Shown: positions 7,579 to 17,098 of the stretch, piece by piece
How the letters are laid out: each line of letters begins with the position of its first letter
Numbering within the stretch: the stretch's first letter is position 1
Assembly (NCBI RefSeq): GCF_015207985.1
Contig: NZ_JADEVV010000024.1
Span: 1-56,278, forward strand
DNA: 56,278 nt
Reading direction: 5' to 3'
From: Synechocystis salina LEGE 00031
GTDB lineage: Bacteria; Cyanobacteriota; Cyanobacteriia; Cyanobacteriales; Microcystaceae
The notes under the pieces: generated by a model
Told to the model about the DNA's origin: nothing
The model's input: only the letters and a program-made list of their open reading frames with translations
Databases searched by the model: none
Program-made: the position numbers and the translations under genes

Positions 7579-9525
7579 TTTATCCAGCACTGTCCGATCC
7601 TCCAGGGTAGAAGTATCCCCAGAGATTTCCTGCCCGGAGGCCAAACTCCGCAACAGACGGCGCATAATTTTACCGGAACGGGTTTTGGGCAAAACATCGG
7701 TGAAACGAATTTCCGCTGGCCTGGCGATCGCCCCAATTTCGGCGGTGACATGCTTGACCAACTCTTTTTTCAAATCCTCATTGGCCTCTGTGTTGCCTTC
7801 CAGGGAAACAAAGGCAAAAATGGCTTCCCCAGTCAATTCATCGGGGCGACCCACCACCGCCGCTTCCGCCACGAGGGGATGGGAAACCAACGCGGATTCG
7901 ATTTCCATGGTGCCCAAACGGTGGCCAGAAACATTAATAACGTCGTCCACCCGACCCATGACCCAAAAATAACCATCGGCATCCCGGCGAGCCCCATCTC
8001 CGGCAAAGTAGAGATATTGCCCTTCCTTAGGTTGGATATGTTCCCAATAGGTAAAGCGGAAACGATCGGTGTCGCCGTACACGTCCCGAATCATGCTGGG
8101 CCAGGGTTGCTTAATCACTAAAAAGCCCCCCTGACCAGACTCTACGGGGTTGCCATCTAAATCAACTATGTCTGCCACAATGCCTGGGAAAGGTCGAGTG
8201 CAGGAGCCCGGTTTGGTGGGAATGGCTCCAGGTAAGGGAGTGAGCATAATGCCACCGGTTTCCGTTTGCCACCAAGTATCCACAATGGGACATTTGCCGC
8301 CGCCAATGACCCGGTGATACCACATCCAGGCTTCGGGATTAATGGGTTCCCCCACGGTGCCCAGTAAGCGCAGGGAAGATAAATCCCTGGCATTGGGTAT
8401 GGCTTCCCCCATGCGAATAAAGGCACGGATGGCGGTGGGGGCGGTGTAGAAAATATTCACCCCATACTTTTCAATCACGTCCCAAAAACAACCGGGATTG
8501 GAGGGACGAGGTACCCCTTCATACATGACCGTGGTGGCTCCGTTGGAGAGGGGGCCATAGACGATGTAACTATGGCCGGTGATCCAGCCCACATCGGCGG
8601 TACACCAATAAACGTCCGTGTCCTTGAGGTCAAAAATCCATTTGGTGGTCATGTGGGTATAAAGGTTATAGCCCCCGGTGGTGTGGACTACGCCCTTCGG
8701 TTTACCGGTACTGCCGGAAGTGTAGAGAATGAACAGCATATCCTCACTGTCCATGGGTTCCGCTGGGCAATGGGCCGATTGTTGCGGTTTAAGTTCATGC
8801 CACCAGTAGTCCCGCCCCGCCGTCATGGTCACATCAGCTTTGGTTCTTTGCACCACGATGACGTTTTCCACGCTGGGGGCACCGTGTTCCAGGGCCTTGT
8901 CCACTTCCTGTTTGAGGGCGATCGCCTTATCTTTGCGAAAACCGCCGTCGGCAGTGATGACCAATTTCGCTTCCGCATCCACTAACCGATCCCTGAGGGC
9001 TTCCGCACTAAACCCACCAAACACAACACTATGGGGCGCACCGATACGGGCACAGGCCAACATGGCGATCGCCGCTTCGGGGATCATGGGTAGATAGATG
9101 GCCACCCGATCGCCTTTTTGAACCCCCAAACTTTTCAGGGCATTGGCAAACTGACAAACTTCTCGATGCAGTTCCCCATAGGTAATTACCCGGGAATCCC
9201 CCGGTTCCCCCTCCCAGATAATGGCCGCCTTATTGCGCCGCCAACTATGCAAATGTCGGTCTAAACAGTTATGGGAAATATTCAACTGGCCACCGACAAA
9301 CCACTGGGCAAAGGGGGGTTGCCAGTCCAGCACCCGGTCCCATTTTTTAAACCAGTGCAATTCCTGCTCCGCCAGTTCCCCCCAAAACTTCTCTGGATTG
9401 CTCGCCGCCCGGCTGTAAAGTTGCTCATACTCCCGCCCACTGCGCACATAGGCCCGTTCACTAAACTCGGTGGGGGGATTAAAGAGTCGTTCTTCCTGGA
9501 GGATAGATTCAATGGTATCTGACAT
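7564..9525 (-). CDS. acs: acetyl-CoA synthetase
   Basis: This 653-residue enzyme activates acetate to acetyl-CoA through acetyl-AMP. It carries the AMP-binding loop [30 protein letters not shown], the acetate/AMP-contacting [24 protein letters not shown] at the domain hinge, and the C-terminal [11 protein letters not shown]. The lysine of that last motif is the one acetylated to switch off Acs in many bacteria. Length and motif order are normal for the family. The ATG at 9525 is followed by a standard N terminus. It is transcribed alone, convergent with the DUF2854 gene. Confidence 0.96.
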   Translation of the reverse strand: MSDTIESILQEERLFNPPTEFSERAYVRSGREYEQLYSRAASNPEKFWGELAEQELHWFKKWDRVLDWQPPFAQWFVGGQLNISHNCLDRHLHSWRRNKAAIIWEGEPGDSRVITYGELHREVCQFANALKSLGVQKGDRVAIYLPMIPEAAIAMLACARIGAPHSVVFGGFSAEALRDRLVDAEAKLVITADGGFRKDKAIALKQEVDKALEHGAPSVENVIVVQRTKADVTMTAGRDYWWHELKPQQSAHCPAEPMDSEDMLFILYTSGSTGKPKGVVHTTGGYNLYTHMTTKWIFDLKDTDVYWCTADVGWITGHSYIVYGPLSNGATTVMYEGVPRPSNPGCFWDVIEKYGVNIFYTAPTAIRAFIRMGEAIPNARDLSSLRLLGTVGEPINPEAWMWYHRVIGGGKCPIVDTWWQTETGGIMLTPLPGAIPTKPGSCTRPFPGIVADIVDLDGNPVESGQGGFLVIKQPWPSMIRDVYGDTDRFRFTYWEHIQPKEGQYLYFAGDGARRDADGYFWVMGRVDDVINVSGHRLGTMEIESALVSHPLVAEAAVVGRPDELTGEAIFAFVSLEGNTEANEDLKKELVKHVTAEIGAIARPAEIRFTDVLPKTRSGKIMRRLLRSLASGQEISGDTSTLEDRTVLDKLREG

Positions 9526-9768
9526 GGTTCTCCGTCTTGGTCGTCAATGGCCCTGGGCCCAACGTTGACGATTGTCGCAAAATTTTTTGCCCTTTCTCCG
9601 GATCTGTAACTTTTTGTATTTCTTTGCCTCTGCTGTTTACCCTGGGGGCGGCCTAGGATAGAAGAAGGAAGCCAGTATTGATACAGTTCGCTTGGCAGTG
9701 GGGAGCAAGAGAAATCACACCCTTAACGGGATTGCTAGCCATAACCCCCTTACCCGGAGATTTACACC

Positions 9769-10140
9769 ATGAAACTCAACCATCTACTTACGGCGATCGC
9801 CACCCTTGGCCTTGTGGCCAGTTTTGCCCCCAGTGCCAACGCCCAATTCCGTAACTATAACCGCTACAACAATTACAACAATTCCGGCTACAGCAATTCC
9901 GGCGATCGGATTGGCACCCCAGGCTTTAGCCAGCCAATTTTTATGCCTAATCGCAGCAATACCTATCCCAACGGTTACTACAGAGGCCACAACTACAATC
10001 GCAATTATCGGGGCAAGGACGAATTAACTATTATCAATGGCGGTAATAATTGTGTTAACTGCCGGGTGAATGGTTGGGAGCGTCGGGATAATAATAATTG
10101 GCACCATCAACGCCATCGTCAGGAGTATTTTTACTACTAA
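9769..10140 (+). CDS. small secreted Asn/Tyr-rich protein
   Basis: This frame encodes 123 residues. The first 25 form a clear signal peptide (MKLNHLLTAIATLGLVASF, cleavage after SANA). The mature part is rich in Asn, Tyr, Gly and Arg (YNRYNNYNNSGYSNSG; HNYNRNYRGK) and has one CVNC pair near residue 97. It is probably exported to the periplasm or outside; the function is unknown. The composition suggests a disordered or surface-associated protein. CGGAG lies about 10 bases before the ATG, supporting the start. Confidence 0.7.
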   Translation: MKLNHLLTAIATLGLVASFAPSANAQFRNYNRYNNYNNSGYSNSGDRIGTPGFSQPIFMPNRSNTYPNGYYRGHNYNRNYRGKDELTIINGGNNCVNCRVNGWERRDNNNWHHQRHRQEYFYY

Positions 10141-10163
10141 TATTTCCCTTAGGTTAACGACAA

Positions 10164-10201
10164 TAAAAAAACCCTGTCTAACTTTAATTAAGTCAACAGG
10201 G
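10164..10201 (-). terminator. intrinsic terminator of desC
   Basis: Read on the minus strand, an inverted repeat CCCTGT...ACAGGG (10172-10201, with an imperfect inner AACTT/AAGT pairing) is followed by a run of seven T (10171-10165). It lies about 75 bp after the desC stop, the usual arrangement of a rho-independent terminator. It may also stop the convergent 9769-10140 gene, but less well, as the T-run on that side is short and displaced. Confidence 0.7.
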
Positions 10202-10274
10202 AGATAGTTGTTTTTGGATTTTTGGAAAAATTTAACGCTGGTTGAGAACTATCTGAATGCCGTCAAATTATTGC

Positions 10275-11120
10275 CTAGGTTTTATTGGCCAACGCCGTTT
10301 CTGGGGGCAGCTTAATATCCTTAGCTAAGCCAAGGAAAGATAGGGCTTTGATGGTCATCCAAGTTAAATCCACTTCCCACCACCGCAAACCATGGCGAGC
10401 GGAATATTGGTAAGCGTGGTGATTATTGTGCCAGCCTTCCCCAAAAGTTAACAAAGCCACCCACCAACAATTACGGGAATAATCATCGGATTCATGGCTA
10501 ACGTAACCAAATTTATGGGTGGCACTATTAACAAACCAAGTGAAGTGGAAAACAAACACGAGGCGGACAAAAATGCCCCAAATAACAAAGGGCCAGCCAC
10601 CGAAGGCATAAAGAATCAAGCCCAGGACCACTTGAATAGGAACTAAATTATTCTGGCAAAATTGATAAAATTTATCGTCTTGAATATCTTTGGTGTAGCG
10701 GGGAATATCTTGCTTTGCAGGAATTTCAAACATCATCCAGCCCATGTGGCTCCACCAAAACCCTTTATTGGAGTCGTGGGGATCGGGATTAGTATCGGAA
10801 AATTTGTGGTGCATGCGGTGTAAACCAACCCACTCGAATACGCCCCCCTGACAGGCTAGGGTGCCACAGACTACGAAAACATATTCCAACCACTTAGGAA
10901 CGTTAAAACTACGGTGGGAAATGCAACGGTGAAAACCCAGGGTAATGCCGACACCGCCGGTAATCACATAGAGTAAGAAAGCCACCCCCACTGCTTTCCA
11001 ACTAAAAAACTGGGGGAGGAAAGCCAACAGGGCCACCAAATGAATGGAGGTGAAAAAGAAGATCACAGTCCAAGCAGGAGTTAGCTTGGGCTTGGAATCG
11101 TTGGGAAGAGCAGCAGTCAT
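10275..11120 (-). CDS. desC: acyl-lipid delta-9 desaturase DesC
   Basis: This 281-residue membrane enzyme introduces the first double bond (delta 9) into stearoyl chains bound to glycerolipids, using ferredoxin. All three histidine boxes for the di-iron centre are present: HRCISH, HRMHH and HNNHH. Hydrophobic spans lie before box 1 and between boxes 2 and 3. The sequence matches the Synechocystis DesC (sll0541) I remember, where a longer annotated N terminus exists; here I start at MTAALPND, since the ATG at 11120 gives the common bacterial length. The gene is monocistronic with its own terminator. DesC transcripts typically respond to cold, which I cannot see here. Confidence 0.95.
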   Translation of the reverse strand: MTAALPNDSKPKLTPAWTVIFFFTSIHLVALLAFLPQFFSWKAVGVAFLLYVITGGVGITLGFHRCISHRSFNVPKWLEYVFVVCGTLACQGGVFEWVGLHRMHHKFSDTNPDPHDSNKGFWWSHMGWMMFEIPAKQDIPRYTKDIQDDKFYQFCQNNLVPIQVVLGLILYAFGGWPFVIWGIFVRLVFVFHFTWFVNSATHKFGYVSHESDDYSRNCWWVALLTFGEGWHNNHHAYQYSARHGLRWWEVDLTWMTIKALSFLGLAKDIKLPPETALANKT

Positions 11121-11340
11121 GAAAAAAACCTAACGAAAAAACGGAATAATTGGCGCTTGCTAAAAACGATTAAACTATTGTCGGAAAGTTTGCTTAAATA
11201 TAGGTATTCAATGTTTAATGGGTTTAACATCGCCGGAATTTACCAATCAGCAAAGAAAATCGAATCGTTGATGATCTCGGGGATTGGAAGATAGTTTAAG
11301 GGGAATTCCCAAACATCATCAAAAGTTAAATAATATCTTA

Positions 11341-12588
11341 ATGAAATATTCAGGACTACTTAAACAAGCAGAAGAAAACCTAGTCCCAATCTTTTCGGAA
11401 ATCGACGCAAAGGTCAAGCAAAATCTATACAAAGTCATAGAGGCTTTTCGTCACCATCGGGTTGGGGTACAACACTTTGCAGGGGTGAGTGGTTATGGCC
11501 ACGACGACCTAGGTAGAGATACCCTGGATAGGGTTTTTGCAGAGGTGATGGGGGCGGAGTCGGCCGCTGTGCGGGTACAGTTTGTTTCTGGAACCCATGC
11601 GATCGCCTGTGCGTTGTACGGCATTTTGCGACCGGGGGATGAACTACTGTCGGCGGTGGGTGCTCCTTACGACACCCTCGAAGAAGTCATTGGTCTTAGG
11701 GGAAGTTGTCAAGGCTCCCTCGCTGACTTTAACATTTCTTATCGTCAATTGCCCCTCGCGGCGGCCGGTACGGTGGACTGGCAGGGGCTGGAAACGGCGG
11801 TGCGTCCGGAAACCAGGTTAGTTTTAATTCAACGCTCCTGTGGTTACAGTTGGCGCCCCAGTTTGGCGATCGCCGACATTGCCAGAATTATCGAAATTGT
11901 TAAAGCCCAAAATCCCCATACCCTTTGTTTTGTGGACAACTGCTATGGGGAATTCATCGAGACAGTGGAACCTACGGCGATCGGGGCAGATTTGATGGCG
12001 GGCTCCTTAATCAAAAATCCCGGGGGCACCATTGTCACTGCCGGAGGGTATTTAGCAGGGAAGGCAAAGTGGGTAGAAGCAGGGGCCTATAGATTGACCG
12101 CTCCAGGCATTGGCCTGGAAGGGGGAGCCACCTTTGACCAAAATCGCCTCCTCTACCAAGGCTTATTCCTGGCTCCGCAGATGGTGGGGGAAGCGATGAA
12201 ATGTAACCATTTACTGGCCTACGTATTTGACCAATTGGGCTACCTGGTTAATCCGGCCCCTTTGGCCCCCCGCCGGGACGTAATCCAAGCGATTCAGTTG
12301 GGCAGTCCAGAAAAATTAATTACCTTTTGCCGATCGCTCCAGGGGGCTTCCCCCATCAGTTCCTATCTCCAGCCCGTACCGGCCGCCATGCCTGGTTACG
12401 CTAGTGAGGTGGTGATGGCCGGGGGCACCTTTATTGACGGCAGTACCTCTGAGTTGTCCGCTGATGGTCCATTGCGGGAACCCTACACTGTTTTTTGCCA
12501 GGGAGGCACCCACTGGACCCACATGGCGATCGCCTTGGAGGAAATCCTGGCCGCCTTTGAAGCGCTGGAGAAAGACGAAAAACCTTGA
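11341..12588 (+). CDS. methionine gamma-lyase family protein (PLP enzyme)
   Basis: This 415-residue protein belongs to the Met_gamma_lyase family, once called aluminium-resistance proteins. It is a fold-type I PLP enzyme: VSGTHAIACALYGILRPGDELL is the cofactor phosphate region, CFVDNCYGEFIE carries the Asp that pairs with the pyridine nitrogen, and SLIKNPGG contains the Schiff-base lysine. Reactions are probably C-S or beta/gamma eliminations, but the substrate is not established for this group. I use the ATG at 11341 (MKYSGLL); the longer frame would need a TTG at 11284. It diverges from desC. Confidence 0.85.
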   Translation: MKYSGLLKQAEENLVPIFSEIDAKVKQNLYKVIEAFRHHRVGVQHFAGVSGYGHDDLGRDTLDRVFAEVMGAESAAVRVQFVSGTHAIACALYGILRPGDELLSAVGAPYDTLEEVIGLRGSCQGSLADFNISYRQLPLAAAGTVDWQGLETAVRPETRLVLIQRSCGYSWRPSLAIADIARIIEIVKAQNPHTLCFVDNCYGEFIETVEPTAIGADLMAGSLIKNPGGTIVTAGGYLAGKAKWVEAGAYRLTAPGIGLEGGATFDQNRLLYQGLFLAPQMVGEAMKCNHLLAYVFDQLGYLVNPAPLAPRRDVIQAIQLGSPEKLITFCRSLQGASPISSYLQPVPAAMPGYASEVVMAGGTFIDGSTSELSADGPLREPYTVFCQGGTHWTHMAIALEEILAAFEALEKDEKP

Positions 12589-12702
12589 ATTATCAGGACA
12601 TCAGCCGTTTGGGGAAGTGGTCTGTGGCAAACTCAGGAACTCCATTGCCAAGCCTACAATTGGGTTAGCTGGTCAAAACAGCCACAGTATTTGGAGGCGT
12701 GA

Positions 12703-13050
12703 TTGACACGATTGGTTATGAAAAATTATTATTCCGCCCTTTTGGGTCGCCCGGCTAAAGTTGCCCTAGTTGCCCTAATTCTTGGTGGCTTGGGCCTAGC
12801 GATGCCCAGCTACGCACAGGAGACCCAAACCTACTACTGCTCCCCGACCGAAACGCTGTTGATTAAAATGGTGGCAGGATCTGCCATTGAAGTTACCCTA
12901 CCGGATGGGCGGACAATGGTGCTCCCCCAAGCAGAATCAGCCTCTGGCACTAAGTACAGTAATGGTTCCCTGACGGTTTGGTCTAAGGGTAATACTGCCC
13001 TAGTGGAGGAAGGCGGCACCGTTAAATGGCAGGATTGCGTCAAAATCTAG
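12703..13050 (+). CDS. MliC-like secreted lysozyme-inhibitor domain protein
   Basis: This small exported protein has a signal peptide (ALVALILGGLGLAMPSYAQ) and one MliC domain: YYC at the start, the turn SGTKYSNGSLTVWSKGNTALV and WQDC near the end, with the two cysteines likely disulphide bonded. MliC/PliC proteins inhibit c-type lysozymes through the SG-x-x-Y loop; whether this one does is untested. The export signal ends AQ without a lipobox, so it is probably periplasmic and soluble. GGAGG at 12693-12697 has ideal spacing to the TTG at 12703; an ATG at 12718 is the alternative and gives 110 residues. Confidence 0.75.
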   Translation: MTRLVMKNYYSALLGRPAKVALVALILGGLGLAMPSYAQETQTYYCSPTETLLIKMVAGSAIEVTLPDGRTMVLPQAESASGTKYSNGSLTVWSKGNTALVEEGGTVKWQDCVKI

Positions 13051-13082
13051 TCACTTTCATCCCTTCATAGGAGATCAATGTC

Positions 13083-13400
13083 ATGGTCAATAACTCCCCT
13101 ACTCTCCCCCGGCGATCGCCCATTGTCTTATTGGCGGCCCTACTAAGTTTTTGGGCTGGGGCGTTGGTGTTTGTCCCTGCCCAGGCTGGAGAAGTGGAAA
13201 GCCCGAACAACCCCTTTGGTTACGAAGATGCGGACCAAGTGGATTACAAAGACATGGACCAGGAAAATTATCAGGATTTAACCGAGGAAAAATCCGTCAA
13301 TGACAATAGCCTAGACTACGAACAAGACAATGAGTATGAGAATGACAACCAGTATGAATACAAAGATCAAGATGATTTCAATTACCGTGATATGAACTGA
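13083..13400 (+). CDS. small secreted acidic Asp/Glu/Tyr-rich protein
   Basis: This frame encodes 105 residues: a signal peptide to about residue 35 (VLLAALLSFWAGALVFVPAQAG), then a strongly acidic tail with irregular repeats of the type D-Y-K-D-M-D-Q-E-N-Y-Q-D and E-Y-E-N-D-N-Q-Y-E-Y. There is no cysteine in the mature part and no recognised domain. Such a tail could bind cations or coat a surface, but that is speculation. It lies 32 bp after the MliC-like gene and has AGGAG before the start, so the two are probably one transcription unit of exported proteins. Confidence 0.65.
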   Translation: MVNNSPTLPRRSPIVLLAALLSFWAGALVFVPAQAGEVESPNNPFGYEDADQVDYKDMDQENYQDLTEEKSVNDNSLDYEQDNEYENDNQYEYKDQDDFNYRDMN

Positions 13401-13414
13401 TAGGAGCCATAGGC

Positions 13415-14338
13415 CTATTCAAAGGCATTGGCGATCGCCTGTTGACCCTGGGGACTGGTGGCAAAGCCCAAAAATGCTTCCACCTGGGGAGAGGGGGGCG
13501 TTTTGTAAAAATAAAACAATTGCCGTCGCAGGGGATAATTCTCCTGGTTGGGACTGAGGCTGTCAATGGGCAAAATTTTGGCGGTTTGCTGGTTTTCTAC
13601 CTGTCCATAGGTAGCGTAGCTGATGCCGTTGCTACCCAAAGCCCGAATAATCGGGGTGGTGGCATCCCTGGGCATGGTTTGGAAGTTTGCTCCCTGGCCA
13701 AAAGCTTGCCCCTGTAAAACCTGGGCGGCGAAGGTTTGTTGGGTGCCGCTTTCAGAAGGTCGATTGATCACCTGAATGGCACTGTTTGGTCCCCCCACCT
13801 CAGACCAATTAGTGATTTTTCCGGTAAAAATATCCCGCAATTGGGCCAACGTTAGACCCCGGTTGAAAGGATTTTCTCTGCCTACCATCACGGCGATCGT
13901 ATCACTAGCCACCGGCACCGCTGCTAAGCCCTGGCTTTGCTCCTGGGGAGTGAGGGGACGAGAACTGGCCGCCACATCCACTTTGCCCAGAATTAGGCTA
14001 ACAACTCCCTTATCGGTGCCCTGGGCATCGGTTTGCACCACTGTGCCGGGAAAAGTTTGCTGGAATTGATTTTTTAATGCCTCATTGATATTGACCATGG
14101 TGGTGGAACCATCAATGATCACCTTGGTGCCTGCTGGAACTTGGGCTGGGGCGAGGAACGCATCGGCAGCTTGTAATTCTGGAGGAGGAGGTAATTTGCT
14201 CGGTTCACCAACCATCGCCCCTGGGTTTTCATCGCCAGCGTGGAACCGTTGCCATAGCCACCAACCGCCTCCCGCCACCACCACTCCGGTAATGGCTAAA
14301 GCTCCGATTAAGATAACTGCTTCATTTTTTTGCCCCAT
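13415..14338 (-). CDS. membrane-anchored PstS-like phosphate-binding protein
   Basis: This 307-residue protein has an N-terminal membrane anchor (about 8-30, ILIGALAITGVVVAGGGWWLW), a Pro-rich linker, and a PstS/SphX-type binding domain from about residue 66. Family marks are IIDGSTTMVNI, VDVAASSRPLTPQE, the hinge LAQLRDIFTGKITNWSEVGG, and RPSESGTQQTF, whose S-G-T lines the phosphate pocket. It lacks a lipobox. PCC 6803 has a PstS-type protein at the equivalent place (sll0540, from memory). No pstCAB genes are nearby, so it may work as a sensor or accessory binder rather than as the transporter's main subunit. Confidence 0.8.
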   Translation of the reverse strand: MGQKNEAVILIGALAITGVVVAGGGWWLWQRFHAGDENPGAMVGEPSKLPPPPELQAADAFLAPAQVPAGTKVIIDGSTTMVNINEALKNQFQQTFPGTVVQTDAQGTDKGVVSLILGKVDVAASSRPLTPQEQSQGLAAVPVASDTIAVMVGRENPFNRGLTLAQLRDIFTGKITNWSEVGGPNSAIQVINRPSESGTQQTFAAQVLQGQAFGQGANFQTMPRDATTPIIRALGSNGISYATYGQVENQQTAKILPIDSLSPNQENYPLRRQLFYFYKTPPSPQVEAFLGFATSPQGQQAIANAFE

Positions 14339-14489
14339 GGGTCATTGCTCCCAACTCTATGCCATTGAAGTGGAAAAATCATAGCCTATTTAGCTTCGGT
14401 TAACCTTTACTTAATCTTGGTGTAATTCCGTCTAGCTCCCCCAATAAACTTTAATATCAAAACACACTTCCCCTGTCGGGTTAATCGTT

Positions 14490-15101
14490 ATGGTGTCAAC
14501 CCTTGATCGCCGAAAATTAGTTTCCCTCAATCTTCCCGACCAGATCTCACTCCAGGTCACCCCAGAGCAATTTGCCCAGTTGGCGATCGCCAATCGAGAC
14601 TTAAGACTAGAACGCACTGCAACAGGAGTTTTGATTGTGAATCCTCCCACCGGCGGCGAAACTGGTAAGCGTAATCTTAACCTTGCCGGTCAGCTTAGTT
14701 ATTGGTTTGAAGCTAACGACAATTTAGGGGAAGCATTTGATTCCTCCACGGGTTTTGAGTTGCCCAATGGTGCCAACCGATCGCCGGATGCTTCTTGGGT
14801 TGCTAGGGAACGCTGGGAGTCCCTTACCCAAGAAGAAAGGGAAGGATTTATTCCCCTCTGTCCTGATTTTGTTGTGGAGTTGCGGTCTAAAACCGACAGT
14901 CTCAAAAAACTCCAGGAAAAGATGGAGGAATATGTGGAGAACGGTGCAAAATTAGGTTGGCTGATCGACCCCCAAAATAAACGGGTAGAAATTTATCGCC
15001 CCGGGCAAGCTGTCGAAGTTTTACAAAATCCAGATACATTATCGGGGGAAGAAATTTTACCGGGATTTACCCTGTCTCTTAAGAGAATTTTTCCGGTTTA
15101 A
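14490..15101 (+). CDS. Uma2 family endonuclease (DUF820)
   Basis: This 203-residue protein is a Uma2 (DUF820) restriction-endonuclease-fold protein, a family strongly expanded in cyanobacteria. It has the usual N-terminal VTPEQFAQL, LERTATGVLIVNPPTGGE, the active-site core SPDASWVARERW, PDFVVELRSKTDSL (PD...ExK-like) and GAKLGWLIDPQNKRVEIYRP. Purified function is unknown for most; links to mobile DNA are suspected. The coding frame is intact. The start at 14490 is an ATG with a standard N terminus. Confidence 0.85.
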   Translation: MVSTLDRRKLVSLNLPDQISLQVTPEQFAQLAIANRDLRLERTATGVLIVNPPTGGETGKRNLNLAGQLSYWFEANDNLGEAFDSSTGFELPNGANRSPDASWVARERWESLTQEEREGFIPLCPDFVVELRSKTDSLKKLQEKMEEYVENGAKLGWLIDPQNKRVEIYRPGQAVEVLQNPDTLSGEEILPGFTLSLKRIFPV

Positions 15102-15150
15102 TCACTATCTTTTTCATTTTTCCCCTAATTTACAGGTTGAGATTTATCAA

Positions 15151-15312
15151 CTATTGAAATGATTTTTTTGGCGTGATTACTTCAATGGTTCTCAAAGTCT
15201 TGTCGCCAATCCTAAAGCCTTTATTCATAATTTTAGTGATGCTTCTTTCTTCTAGGTCGTCTCTTACTTCTGTTTCAACTACTTGACAAAAATCAAAATA
15301 GAGCTATCTCCA
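15151..15312 (-). pseudogene. remnant of a GrpE-like gene, C-terminal end only
   Basis: On the minus strand a frame without a start codon reads about 50 residues to a TAG at 15153-15151, including VVETEVRDDLEERSITKIMN and then KGFRIGDKTLRTIEVITP. This resembles the C-terminal beta domain of GrpE nucleotide-exchange factors (pattern KGY-x-x-x-x-R-x-x-R-P-A-x-V). A TAG lies directly upstream in the same frame and no N-terminal part is visible. I read it as a gene fragment; homology is by eye and could be wrong. Confidence 0.4.
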
Positions 15313-15369
15313 CCTGCCCTTGTATGATGGTGAAACAGAATAATTTTGAGATTCGAGCAAGGTAAGCGA

Positions 15370-16302
15370 ATGAAAATTTTGGTCACCGGCGGCACAGGCT
15401 TTTTGGGCACAACCCTCTGCAATCAACTCGAGGTCCAGGGCCATGAGCTAACCAAAATCAATTCCCGCAACTGTGACCTGACCCAACCGGATTCCCTACA
15501 CCAGTTTGCTCCCGGCAGTTTTGACCAAATTTATCACCTAGCTGCTTGGACCCAGGCCGGGGATTTTTGCTTATCCCATCCGGGGGAACAGTGGTTGATC
15601 AACCAAAAATTAAACACTAACGTCCTAGATTGGTGGCACGGTCAACAACCCCAGGCGAAGTTGATTTTTATGGGCACCAGTTGCGCCTATGACCCTAATT
15701 TGCCCTTGGAGGAGAAATATTACCTCACTGGTTTACCCATTGACAGTTTGTTCACCTACGCCATGACCAAAAGGATACTCTATGCGGGGGCTTTGGCATT
15801 ACAAAAACAATATGGGCTGAAATACCTCTGCCTAGTGCCTTCAACGTTATATGGCCCCGGTTACCACACCGACGGACGGCAAATGCACTTTATTTTTGAC
15901 CTGATTCGCAAAATCATTCGGGGTAAGCTCTACGGTGAAACGGTTACTCTCTGGGGAGATGGTTATCAGCGGCGGGAACTGGTCTTTGTGGAGGATTTTG
16001 CCCGTATTGCCCTGGAACTGGCGGCCACTGTGGATAATGATTTGGTTAATATTGGTGCCGGGGAAGAGTTTACCATTCGTCGTTTTGCGGAGTTAATTTG
16101 CCAGGAAGTGGGCTACGACTTCAATTTGATTGAATTTGACACCAGCCGTTATGTGGGGGCTAAGTCTAAATGCTTAGGGGTGAAAAAACTCCAGGGTCTC
16201 ATGCCGGATTTGCAGCTAACCAGCTTGGATCAAGGCTTGGCAAAAACGATCAAATGGTTCTGGACAGAACAGGAAAAGTTAGTGCCTGAAACTGTTGCTT
16301 AA
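15370..16302 (+). CDS. NAD-dependent epimerase/dehydratase (extended SDR)
   Basis: This 310-residue protein is an extended short-chain dehydrogenase. The NAD-binding TGGTGFLGT is at residues 7-15, HLAAWTQ follows, MGTSCAYDP is the Ser-containing strand, and FTYAMTKRIL supplies the YxxxK catalytic pair. Related enzymes epimerise or dehydrate nucleotide sugars such as GDP-fucose precursors. The substrate is unknown and no other sugar-nucleotide gene is adjacent. I use the ATG at 15370 because the Rossmann motif starts there. It sits between two gene remnants, in a patch without HIP1 octamers. Confidence 0.8.
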   Translation: MKILVTGGTGFLGTTLCNQLEVQGHELTKINSRNCDLTQPDSLHQFAPGSFDQIYHLAAWTQAGDFCLSHPGEQWLINQKLNTNVLDWWHGQQPQAKLIFMGTSCAYDPNLPLEEKYYLTGLPIDSLFTYAMTKRILYAGALALQKQYGLKYLCLVPSTLYGPGYHTDGRQMHFIFDLIRKIIRGKLYGETVTLWGDGYQRRELVFVEDFARIALELAATVDNDLVNIGAGEEFTIRRFAELICQEVGYDFNLIEFDTSRYVGAKSKCLGVKKLQGLMPDLQLTSLDQGLAKTIKWFWTEQEKLVPETVA

Positions 16303-16344
16303 ATTGAATACGATTGTCGTACCGTTTTTAACTTTGAGAAAAAT

Positions 16345-16578
16345 CATGAAACCCTACAGCCTACATTCCGCAGGCTCTACCGATAGTTACAAAATTTAGA
16401 TGAAAACACTAAATATAGCGCAGTCTTCTTGTACGACTTACCTGGGAGTGAAGAGGCAAACCCTGAAATAGGCTTGCTGTCGTACTCGATTTCAAACAAA
16501 AGTGTACTATGTGCGAAAGGTAGGCTACAGGAAGAAATAGTTCTAATTGATATCGGAGCTCACGATGAAGTCAATTAA
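16345..16578 (+). pseudogene. decayed RelE/ParE-like toxin gene
   Basis: One reading frame ends ...CAKGRLQEEIVLIDIGAH-D-E-V-N at a TAA (16576-16578), which resembles the C-terminal strands of RelE-superfamily toxins. About 60 codons upstream a TTC CGC AGG CTC TAC segment (FRRLY) resembles the first helix of such toxins, but an in-frame TAG (16384-16386) interrupts the frame. There is no intact start and no antitoxin frame. I read it as a dead toxin gene; the assignment is by eye only. It fills most of the 409-bp gap between its neighbours. Confidence 0.35.
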
Positions 16579-16711
16579 AACGATCGCCCAGTTGCCTATT
16601 TCTGTATACTGAAAGGGAAATGAAAATCAACTTAGCAAACATCTCTACACTAAGTCAAAATTACTATTGACCGTACTCGAAAAACAAAGTAATTTATAAC
16701 CTTCGTAAAAA

Positions 16712-17098
16712 ATGTTTATTAATAGAGTTCATTTGTCTAAAATAATTGGAACAAAACCTAGCAATATTAGGAAGACAAAAAAAGTAAATAATGAAATTAT
16801 TATTCACCTATGGGACTCTGACAAAATTGTTAGAATAAATTTTGAAGAGTATGAAGATTTCATTAAAAAAAGCCAAGGTAGCACTGACAAATCAGACTAC
16901 TCATTAAAACAACAATCATTTGGGGCTATTTTATTGTTAGCAGGTTTAGCTATATCCTTAATTGGAGTCAATATGAATACCTCTGCTGGTTCGACATTTG
17001 GTCGTTCATCTAATTTCAACAAAATAAACAATCAAAACACCATAGGTGGTTTTGTATTTTTGAGTGGTATTATTCTTATTGCCACATCCAAATCTTAA
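16712..17098 (+). CDS. AT-rich orphan membrane protein
   Basis: This frame encodes 128 residues that I do not recognise. The N-terminal 70 residues look soluble (IIIHLWDSDKIVRINFEEYEDF). Two hydrophobic spans follow, at about 71-85 (FGAILLLAGLAISLIG) and 110-125 (IGGFVFLSGIILIA), separated by a Ser/Asn-rich loop. The coding sequence is much richer in A+T than its neighbours and has no HIP1, consistent with recent transfer. No Shine-Dalgarno site is evident before the ATG. Confidence 0.55.
   Translation: MFINRVHLSKIIGTKPSNIRKTKKVNNEIIIHLWDSDKIVRINFEEYEDFIKKSQGSTDKSDYSLKQQSFGAILLLAGLAISLIGVNMNTSAGSTFGRSSNFNKINNQNTIGGFVFLSGIILIATSKS

Noticed and set aside
7299-7751. Minus-strand 150-codon frame across the DUF2854/acs junction
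   Set aside because: Antisense to DUF2854 and out of frame with acs; Ser/Arg/Pro-rich shadow translation.
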